A stretch of 64,000 nucleotides of DNA from Streptomyces sp. NBS 14/10. GTDB lineage: Bacteria > Actinomycetota > Actinomycetes > Streptomycetales > Streptomycetaceae. The stretch is from contig NZ_NCSM01000003.1 of NCBI RefSeq assembly GCF_002224125.1, positions 379,747-443,746 on the forward strand, written 5' to 3'. Position 1 is the stretch's first letter. Each line of letters begins with the position of its first letter. A program made the translations under genes and the position numbers. Positions 46,911-53,825 of this stretch are shown here, one piece after another. The notes beneath the pieces are model-generated. The model was not told where the DNA came from, did not search any database, and saw only the letters and a program-made list of their open reading frames with translations.

Positions 46911-46980
46911 ATTCTATTTGCCGGAGATCGCCGGAGATCGCCGGAGAATGCCGGAGAACGCTGAAGAACGCTGAAGAAAT
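46911..46980 (-). promoter_or_regulatory. tatD leaderless promoter with six 10-base tandem repeats upstream
   Basis: Reading the plus strand, CCGGAGATCG (twice), CCGGAGAATG, CCGGAGAACG, CTGAAGAACG and CTGAAGAAAT fill 46921-46980 as six contiguous decamers. On the minus strand they lie directly upstream of a TAGAAT -10 box (46911-46916) and cover the -35 region. One helical turn per unit places every copy on the same face of the DNA. Confidence 0.7.
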
Positions 46981-47040
46981 CGCGCCCTGGCGCTCATTCG
47001 GATACGGTACGGCTCATACGCAAGTGACCAGGATCACCAT

Positions 47041-47085
47041 CGGCCGCCGATTACCGGTGAGTTAATCACCGGTAATCGGCGGCCG
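47041..47085. terminator. perfect 20-base terminator hairpin
   Basis: The stem 47041-47060 pairs fully with 47066-47085 around GTTAA. It lies 28 bases after the end of the minus-strand zinc-ribbon gene and upstream of the tatD promoter. Confidence 0.92.
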
Positions 47086-47112
47086 TCGGCTCTGTGTCTT
47101 ACCCCCTGTGCC

Positions 47113-47556
47113 TTACTTCCGGCTCTGGAACGGATGCAGCAGATCCGACAGATGCCAGTGGTGGCCACGCCGCGCCGGCGGGGCGCCCGGTGCCGGTGTG
47201 GCGTCGGACGCCTCGGCGTCCGCCCGACGGGCCCGCCGCCGGGGCTCCCCGCCCAGGCTCCGCAGGGCCGTCGACACCTGTCCCGACCTCATGATGCGTA
47301 CGAGGTCGGCGCCGCAGTTGTGGCAGTTGGGGCTGGTCAGCGGGGACCGTACGCGCATGCCATCGGTGAAGTAGATGACAAACGCCCTCCCCTCGGCGTC
47401 CACGTGATGCTCGATGTCGTACGACTGCTCCCAGCCGTGCCCGCACTTCATGCACGCGAAGGCGTACGCCTCGTGGGCGACCTCTGCGTCCGTCGCGTCG
47501 TTGGTGGTGTGGGCTATCGGGCGAACGCCGCTCGAGGTACCCGCAATTTCGCTCAT
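47113..47556 (-). CDS. small zinc-ribbon-like protein
   Basis: 147 residues. Two Cys pairs, FACMKCGHGWEQSYDIEHH and SPNCHNCGADLVRIM, about 45 residues apart, form a likely zinc ribbon around a small beta domain (AFVIYFTDGMRVRSPLTS). The C-terminal 50 residues are basic, Pro/Ala-rich and end in HHWHLSDLLHPFQSRK. No enzyme motif or membrane segment. The ATG at 47556 has GAGGAG about 6 bases upstream. The family is common in Streptomyces as a hypothetical protein; function unknown. The 161 bases upstream to rsmI hold no gene. Confidence 0.75.
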   Translation of the reverse strand: MSEIAGTSSGVRPIAHTTNDATDAEVAHEAYAFACMKCGHGWEQSYDIEHHVDAEGRAFVIYFTDGMRVRSPLTSPNCHNCGADLVRIMRSGQVSTALRSLGGEPRRRARRADAEASDATPAPGAPPARRGHHWHLSDLLHPFQSRK

Positions 47557-47717
47557 GGCAACTCCTCTTGTCCGCAGGACAAGGCTTCCGGGACTGGACG
47601 TCCCACCTCCAGTGGACGCCTTTTCCGGCCCGGAGTGCAGCTGCCCTTCCACCTCTTGAGGGAGATTTGGCGGCCGGATGCCCCAACGCCCCCGCCACCC
47701 GGCCTAACCTTTGCTTT

Positions 47718-48596
47718 TCAGCCTTCCCCTTTACCTCCGCGTGGCTCGGTACGTGCCGCGTTCTTTGCCGCCACCACCGCGTCGAACACATCCCGTTTGG
47801 GCAGGCCCGCCTCCTGCGCGACCGCCGCGATGGCCTCCTTGCGGCGCTCCCCGGCCTCCTCGCGGACCGCGACCCGCCGGGCCAGCTCGGCCGGGTCGGC
47901 CTCGCCGGGAGCCGGTTCGGGGGCGCCCTCGACCACCACCGTGATCTCGCCCAGTACGCCCTCGGCCGCCCAGGCCGCGAGATCCTTCAGCGGGCCGCGC
48001 CTGACCTCCTCGTACGTCTTGGTCAGCTCGCGGCACACGGCGGCCCGCCGGTCCGCGCCGAACACCTCGGCCATGGCGGCCAGCGTGTCGTCCAGGCGGC
48101 GCGGCGACTCGAAGTACACCAGCGTGCGGCGCTCGGCCGCGACCTCGCGCAGCCGCCCCAGCCGCTCGCCCGCCTTGCGCGGCAGAAAGCCCTCGAAGCA
48201 GAAGCGGTCCACCGGCAGCCCGGAGAGCGCGAGCGCCGTCAGCACGGCCGAGGGCCCGGGCACCGCGGTGACCGTGATCCCCCGCTCGACGGCCGCGGCG
48301 ACCAGGCGGAAGCCGGGGTCGGAGACGGACGGCATGCCCGCGTCGGTGACCAGCAGCACCCGCGCGCCGCCCGCCAGCGCCTCCACCAGTTCGGGCGTAC
48401 GGGCCGACTCGTTGCCCTCGAAGTAGGACACCACCCGGCCGCGCGGCTGCACGTCCAGCGCCTGGGTGAGGCGGCGCAGCCGCCGGGTGTCCTCGGCGGC
48501 CACCACATCGGCGGCCGCGAGCTCGGCGGCCAGCCGCGGGGGCGCGTCCCGCGTGTCGCCGATGGGGGTTCCTGCCAGTACCAGCGTTCCAGTCAC
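47718..48596 (-). CDS. rsmI: 16S rRNA (cytidine1402-2'-O)-methyltransferase
   Basis: 292 residues, tetrapyrrole-methylase fold. GTLVLAGTPIGDTRDAPPRL is the SAM-binding start, followed by VAAEDTRRLRRL, VLLVTDAGMPSVSDPGFRLV (family signature), AVPGPSAVLTAL and FEGFLPRK. It methylates C1402 in the ribosomal P site. The GTG at 48596 has GAGG 8 bases upstream; an ATG at 48605 would add three residues. It is divergent from pmt, an order conserved in actinobacteria. Confidence 0.95.
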   Translation of the reverse strand: MTGTLVLAGTPIGDTRDAPPRLAAELAAADVVAAEDTRRLRRLTQALDVQPRGRVVSYFEGNESARTPELVEALAGGARVLLVTDAGMPSVSDPGFRLVAAAVERGITVTAVPGPSAVLTALALSGLPVDRFCFEGFLPRKAGERLGRLREVAAERRTLVYFESPRRLDDTLAAMAEVFGADRRAAVCRELTKTYEEVRRGPLKDLAAWAAEGVLGEITVVVEGAPEPAPGEADPAELARRVAVREEAGERRKEAIAAVAQEAGLPKRDVFDAVVAAKNAARTEPRGGKGEG

Positions 48597-48714
48597 ACGA
48601 TCCATCCTCGCAGCACCCGGAGCGGGCCTGGAAAACCCCGACGGACGGCCCCCGATCCCCGGCCGGACGACTTGGCTCGCCACTCTCATAGTCCGCTTCC
48701 CTACGATGGGCCGG

Positions 48715-50493
48715 GTGACGAGTGACACCGCGACCCACGCCCAGCCGGGCCGAGCCGCCGGCCAGCATCCGCCCGCCTGGCAGCGCCGGCTGCGCCGCTT
48801 CGGATACGCGGGCCGGCCGCGGTCCGATGTACGGGAGCGGCTGGTGCCCCCCTACCCAGAGCCGGGGACCCGGCTGTGGGAGGCGCTGGGCGCGGCTCCG
48901 CCCGCGGCGTCGCGGATCGCCCGCTGGACCGGCTGGGGCGGGCCGCTGCTGGTCGCGCTGTTCGCCGGGCTGCTCCGGTTCTGGCGGCTCGACAGCCCCG
49001 GCAAGGTCATATTCGACGAGACGTACTACGCCAAGGACGCCTGGGCGCTGCTCCAGCTCGGCTACGAGGGCACCTGGCCGAAAAACGCCAACGGCAAGAT
49101 CATCGCGGATCCCCAGCAGATCCCGCTGAGCGACGCCGCCGGGTATGTCGTCCACCCCCCGGTGGGCAAGTGGGTCATCGCGGTCGGCGAGCAGCTTTTC
49201 GGTCTGACCCCCTTCGGCTGGCGGTTCATGGTCGCCCTGCTCGGCACGGCGTCGGTGCTCATGCTGTGCCGGATCGGGCGGCGGCTGTTCCGGTCCACCT
49301 TCCTGGGGTGTCTGGCGGGGCTGCTGCTGGCCGTGGACGGTCTGCACTATGTGATGAGCCGCACCGCGCTGCTCGACCTCGTCGTCATGTTCTTCGTCCT
49401 GGCCGCCTTCGGATGTCTGCTGATCGACCGGGACCAGGCGCGGGCGCGGCTCGCCGCCGCCCTGCCGGTCGGCCCGGACGGCACCGCCCGCCCCGACGCG
49501 GAGATCGCCGCGCGGCTGAAGCTCGGCGTGCGGCCGTGGCGGATCGCCGCCGGGGTGTGCCTGGGGCTCGCGGCCGGCACCAAGTGGAACGGCCTGTACG
49601 TGCTGGCGGCCTTCGGCGTGATGACGGTCCTGTGGGACATGGGCGCCCGCCGCACCGCCGGGGCGCGCCGCCCGTTCCGGGCGATGCTGCGCCGCGACAC
49701 CCTGTGGGCGTTCCTGACGACCGTGCCTGTGGCGTTGGTCACCTACCTCGCCAGCTGGTGGGGCTGGTTCACCACCAGCGGCAGCTACAGCACCCGCAGC
49801 GGCTGGACCCACAGCGGCTACTTCCGGCACTGGGCCGAGACCCCGAAGAACATGGGGGGCGGCGGCTACAGCGACCACGGGCTCTGGGCCTGGCTCAACC
49901 CGCTGCGCAGCCTGTGGCACTACGAGACCGAGGTCTACAAGTTCCATGTGAAGCTGGACGACCCGCATATCTACCAGTCCAACCCGTGGAGCTGGCTGAT
50001 CCAGTCCCGCCCGGTCTCCTACTTCTACGAGTCCCCCTCCCCCGGTGAGGCCGGCTGCCCGAAGGACGCGACCGAGAAGTGCGCCCGCGAGGTGCTGGCG
50101 CTGGGCACCCCGCTGCTGTGGTGGGCGGCCTGCTTCGCGGTGGCGTATCTGCTGTTCCGGTGGGCGCTGCGGCGGGACTGGCGGGCGGGCGCGGTCCTGT
50201 GTGGCCTGGCGGCGGGCTATCTGCCGTGGTTCCTGTACCAGGAGCGGACGATCTTCTCCTTCTACGCCGTGGTCTTCGTGCCGTTCCTGTGCCTGGCGGT
50301 GGCGATGATGATCGGCGCCATCGTGGGGCCGCCGGGGGCCTCGGAGAACCGGCGGGTGATCGGCACGGTCGGCGCGGGTGTGCTCGTGCTTCTCATCATC
50401 TGGAATTTCATCTACTTCTTCCCCCTCTACACAGGTCAGACGCTGCCCATGGACCAATGGCGGTCCCGGATCTGGCTCGACACCTGGATCTGA
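48715..50493 (+). CDS. pmt: dolichyl/polyprenyl-phosphate-mannose protein O-mannosyltransferase
   Basis: 592 residues with about 10-11 membrane helices. The GT39/PMT signature is VIFDETYYAKDAW (catalytic Asp-Glu in the first external loop), followed by HPPVGKWVIAVGEQLFGLTPFGWR. The later LVMFFVLAAFGCLLIDRD and WNGLYVLAAFGVM segments match the family. It transfers mannose from polyprenyl phosphate to secreted proteins and lipoproteins. In S. coelicolor Pmt loss affects phage infection and antibiotic resistance. The GTG at 48715 was preferred (MTSDTATHAQ); an ATG at 48706 is the alternative. Confidence 0.94.
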   Translation: MTSDTATHAQPGRAAGQHPPAWQRRLRRFGYAGRPRSDVRERLVPPYPEPGTRLWEALGAAPPAASRIARWTGWGGPLLVALFAGLLRFWRLDSPGKVIFDETYYAKDAWALLQLGYEGTWPKNANGKIIADPQQIPLSDAAGYVVHPPVGKWVIAVGEQLFGLTPFGWRFMVALLGTASVLMLCRIGRRLFRSTFLGCLAGLLLAVDGLHYVMSRTALLDLVVMFFVLAAFGCLLIDRDQARARLAAALPVGPDGTARPDAEIAARLKLGVRPWRIAAGVCLGLAAGTKWNGLYVLAAFGVMTVLWDMGARRTAGARRPFRAMLRRDTLWAFLTTVPVALVTYLASWWGWFTTSGSYSTRSGWTHSGYFRHWAETPKNMGGGGYSDHGLWAWLNPLRSLWHYETEVYKFHVKLDDPHIYQSNPWSWLIQSRPVSYFYESPSPGEAGCPKDATEKCAREVLALGTPLLWWAACFAVAYLLFRWALRRDWRAGAVLCGLAAGYLPWFLYQERTIFSFYAVVFVPFLCLAVAMMIGAIVGPPGASENRRVIGTVGAGVLVLLIIWNFIYFFPLYTGQTLPMDQWRSRIWLDTWI

Positions 50494-50608
50494 CGGGATC
50501 CAAGGGGACCTGACGGGCAAGGGCCCCGCTCTCGATGCCGGTAGAGTGCCCCGGACCACGCACTCCATCGAGCGGTGGAGGGCTTCGAGGGACTGTGGGG
50601 GTTCTGCA

Positions 50609-52249
50609 ATGCGGAGTGGCGCGAGAGCCGCGGTCATCGGTGCGGTGTTCGCCGCCATGGTCGGGGTCGCCGGTTGCGGTGGTGGACAGGACAGCTCGAC
50701 CGGTTCGAAGGACGGCGCGGACAGCGGGACGGGCGACGAAAAGCCGGTGGTCAAGAAGGTGAAGACCGGCCCGCCCAGCGCGGCCGAGGTCAAGGCCACG
50801 GCCCGGGACTTCCTGGCCGCCTGGTCCGCGGGACAGACCGCGAAGGCCGCCGGTCTGACGGACGACGACAAGGCCGCCACGGCCGCGCTCACCGCCTACC
50901 GTGACAAGGCCCACATCGGAAAGGCGACGCTGGCGGCGGGTCAGCCCACCGGCAGCACGGTGCCGTTCACGGTCAACGCGCAGATCGCCTACGGGGGACG
51001 GCAGATCCCCTGGACGTATGAATCCTCGCTGACCGTCACCCGCGACAAGACCAGCGGGGCGGCGGTCGTCGACTGGAAGCCGTCGGTCGTGCACCCGAGG
51101 CTCAAGGCCGGGGACGCCCTCAAGACGGGCCCGGCCGGTACGCCCCCGATCAAGGCCGTCGACCGCGACGGCGCGGAGCTGAGCGCCGCCGACCACCCGA
51201 CGCTCAAGGCGATCCTGGACGGACTGCGGGAGCGCTACGGCAAGAAGGCGGGCGGCACGCCCGGCGTGGAGACCTGGATCTCCCGCGCCAAGGGCTCCAA
51301 GTCCCCCGACGAGACGCTGAAGGTGCTCTCCAAGGGCAAGGCCGGCACGCTCCACACGACGATCGACGCGAAGCTCCAGGCGACGGCGGAGCAGGCGGTC
51401 AAAAAGCGGTCCAAGGCCGCGGTGGTGGCGATCAAGCCCAGCACCGGCGAGGTCCTGGCGGTCGCCAACTCCCCGGCCCAGGGGTTCAACACCGCCTTCC
51501 AGGGCTCGTACGCGCCCGGCTCGACCATGAAGGTCATCACCTCGGCGCTGCTCATCGACAAGGGCCTGGCGGGCTACGGCAAGCCGCACCCGTGCCCGAA
51601 GTACTTCTCGTACGGCGGCTGGAAGTTCCAGAACGACGACAAGTTCGAGATCAAGGGCGGCAGGTTCGAGCAGAGCTTCGCCCGCTCCTGCAACACGGCC
51701 TTCATCAGCCAGGCGCCCAAGCTGGCCGACGACGACCTCACCAAGGAGGCCCGGGACGTCTTCGGTATCGGGCTGAACTGGCAGACCGGCATCTCCTCCT
51801 TCGACGGCGCGGTGCCGGTGCAGTCCGCCGCCCAAAAGGGCGCGTCGCTGATCGGGCAGGGCGGGGTGCGGATGAACCCGCTCAACATGGCGTCGGTCTC
51901 GGCGACCGTCGCCAGCGGCTCCTTCCACCAGCCCTACCTGGTCTCCCCCACGCTGGACAACCGGACCCTGGCCAAGGCCGCCCGCGCCATGAAGCCGAGC
52001 ACCCGGCAGCAGCTCAAGAGCCTGATGAAGCTGACCGCCACCGCGGGCACCGCCGCCCAGGCGATGTCCGGGATGAGCGGTGACTTCGGCGCCAAGACGG
52101 GCTCGGCGGAGGTCGACGGGCAGAAGCAGCCCAACGGCTGGTTCACCGCCTACAGCGGCGACCTCGCGGCGGCGGCCGTGGTCCCGCAGGGCGGCCACGG
52201 CGGTGACTCGGCGGGGCCGATCGTGGCCTCCGTGCTGCGCGCAGGCTGA
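50609..52249 (+). CDS. lipoprotein penicillin-binding protein (class B transpeptidase with NTF2-like domain)
   Basis: 546 residues. A lipobox VAGC places Cys23 as the lipidated residue, followed by a disordered Ser/Gly/Asp tether. Residues about 57-165 form the MecA-type NTF2-like domain (AEVKATARDFLAAWSAGQ). The transpeptidase domain has all three motifs: STMK (Ser305, Lys308), SCN (Ser360, Asn362) and KTG (496-498). It cross-links or modifies peptidoglycan outside the membrane. The ATG at 50609 has GGGGG about 8 bases upstream. It follows pmt by 115 bases and may be one of its glycosylated targets; that link is inferred. Confidence 0.92.
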   Translation: MRSGARAAVIGAVFAAMVGVAGCGGGQDSSTGSKDGADSGTGDEKPVVKKVKTGPPSAAEVKATARDFLAAWSAGQTAKAAGLTDDDKAATAALTAYRDKAHIGKATLAAGQPTGSTVPFTVNAQIAYGGRQIPWTYESSLTVTRDKTSGAAVVDWKPSVVHPRLKAGDALKTGPAGTPPIKAVDRDGAELSAADHPTLKAILDGLRERYGKKAGGTPGVETWISRAKGSKSPDETLKVLSKGKAGTLHTTIDAKLQATAEQAVKKRSKAAVVAIKPSTGEVLAVANSPAQGFNTAFQGSYAPGSTMKVITSALLIDKGLAGYGKPHPCPKYFSYGGWKFQNDDKFEIKGGRFEQSFARSCNTAFISQAPKLADDDLTKEARDVFGIGLNWQTGISSFDGAVPVQSAAQKGASLIGQGGVRMNPLNMASVSATVASGSFHQPYLVSPTLDNRTLAKAARAMKPSTRQQLKSLMKLTATAGTAAQAMSGMSGDFGAKTGSAEVDGQKQPNGWFTAYSGDLAAAAVVPQGGHGGDSAGPIVASVLRAG

Positions 52250-52427
52250 CCCAGGCGACATCTGACGCACGACCGCCGCGGCGTCGGCGCGGTCCCCTCA
52301 AGGGCCGTGTCGGCGCCGCGTCGGCGTTGGCGGGCGCGTGTCGGCTCCGCGTCGGTGCCGCGTCGGCGGCCCGGACGAGCATCGAGTTGTCCGACCAAAC
52401 CACTCGCTGCACCGACGGGGAGTCACC

Positions 52428-53621
52428 ATGCGTCAGAAGAAGCGTCAGCAGAGCGTTCTGATATCGGGCGCCGGTATCGGCGGGCCCGCGCTCGCCTACT
52501 GGCTGGACCGGTACGGATACGAGGTCACCGTCGTCGAGCAGGCCGCGGGGCCCCGCCCCGGCGGACACGCGATCGACGTCCGCGGCCCCGCGCTTGAGGT
52601 GGCCGAGCGCATGGGCGTACTCGACCGGATCCGGGGCCTCAGCACCGACCTGCGGGGGATGTCGGTGGTCGACGACGAGGGCCAGGAGCTGTTCCGCACC
52701 ACCGAGCGCACCGTCAGCGGCGGCGACCTCGACAGCCCCGATGTGGAGATCCTGCGCGACGACCTCGCCGCGGTCCTCGCCGACGCGGGCGGCGCCGGGA
52801 TCAGTTACGTCTACGGCGACTCCATCGACCGGCTGGAACAGGACGCGGACGACGTGCGGGTGGTCTTCCACGGCGGTACGAAGCGCCGCTTCGACCTGGT
52901 CGTGGGCGCCGACGGGCTGCACTCCCGCACCCGGCGGCTGGCCTTCGGACCGGAGGAGGACTATCTGCACCACCTCGGCACCTCGCTGGCCGTGTGGACG
53001 GCGCCCAACTTCCTCGGCCTCGACCGCTGGCAGGTCGTCTACAAGATGGGCGGCGACCTGTGGGGCGGAATGGTGATGAGCGTCCGCGACAACCAGGAGG
53101 TCCGCGTCTACGTCGGCTTCGACTGGGACGAGCCGCCGGCCGAGTCCGACACCGGCGACCCGCACGCGCAGAAGCGGCTGATCGCCCGGGAGTTCGCCAA
53201 GGCCCGCTGGGAGATGCCCCGGCTGCTTGAGCACATGTGGGGCGCCCCGGACTTCCTCTTCGACTCCATGGCCCAGATCCGCATGGACTCCTGGTCCCGC
53301 GGCCGGGTGGCGCTGCTCGGCGACGCGGGCTACTGCGGTTCGCCCATGTCCGGCCAGGGCACCAGCATGGCCCTGGTCGGCGCGTACGTCCTGGCGGGCG
53401 AGATCAAGGCCGCGGACGGCGACCACGCGGCCGCCTTCGCGGCGTACGAGCGGGAGCTGCGCGGATACGTGACCGCCAACCAGGAGCTCGCGCTGACCAA
53501 CAAGGCCGTGATGGACGCCCGGGACGCCATGGACCTCGGCGAGGTGGAGGGGGAGGAGTTCGTCGCCGACCTCCGGGCGGACCTGGACGTCGCCAACTCC
53601 TACTCGCTCAAGGAGTACTGA
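52428..53621 (+). CDS. FAD-dependent monooxygenase (PHBH fold)
   Basis: 397 residues. GxGxxG FAD site ISGAGIGGPALAYWLDRYGYEVTVVE, then the DG motif LVVGADGLHSRTR, and the GD motif VALLGDAGYCGSPMSGQGTSMAL. Group A flavoprotein hydroxylases oxidise aromatic or polyketide substrates with NAD(P)H and oxygen, and the TetX-like branch can inactivate antibiotics. No pathway genes surround it, so the substrate is unknown. The ATG at 52428 has GGGGA about 7 bases upstream. The ~180 bases upstream contain imperfect GTCGGCGCCGC repeats. Confidence 0.9.
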   Translation: MRQKKRQQSVLISGAGIGGPALAYWLDRYGYEVTVVEQAAGPRPGGHAIDVRGPALEVAERMGVLDRIRGLSTDLRGMSVVDDEGQELFRTTERTVSGGDLDSPDVEILRDDLAAVLADAGGAGISYVYGDSIDRLEQDADDVRVVFHGGTKRRFDLVVGADGLHSRTRRLAFGPEEDYLHHLGTSLAVWTAPNFLGLDRWQVVYKMGGDLWGGMVMSVRDNQEVRVYVGFDWDEPPAESDTGDPHAQKRLIAREFAKARWEMPRLLEHMWGAPDFLFDSMAQIRMDSWSRGRVALLGDAGYCGSPMSGQGTSMALVGAYVLAGEIKAADGDHAAAFAAYERELRGYVTANQELALTNKAVMDARDAMDLGEVEGEEFVADLRADLDVANSYSLKEY

Positions 53622-53825
53622 GCGGAGTGCTCAGTAAGGACCGCTGATGGCGCACCCCGAACGGCCCGTTCCGACCGCCCTTGAGTAGTGCACAATATGA
53701 GGCCGTCATCACTCAAAGGGGGGCCCGTTGCGGATCGGCGTTGAGGCGAGCGGTGCTGGGCGAGGGCAGCGAGGGCAGCGGCGGCTCACCGCCGCGCCCG
53801 CCGGTGCGATTGAGGGGCGGCAGCG

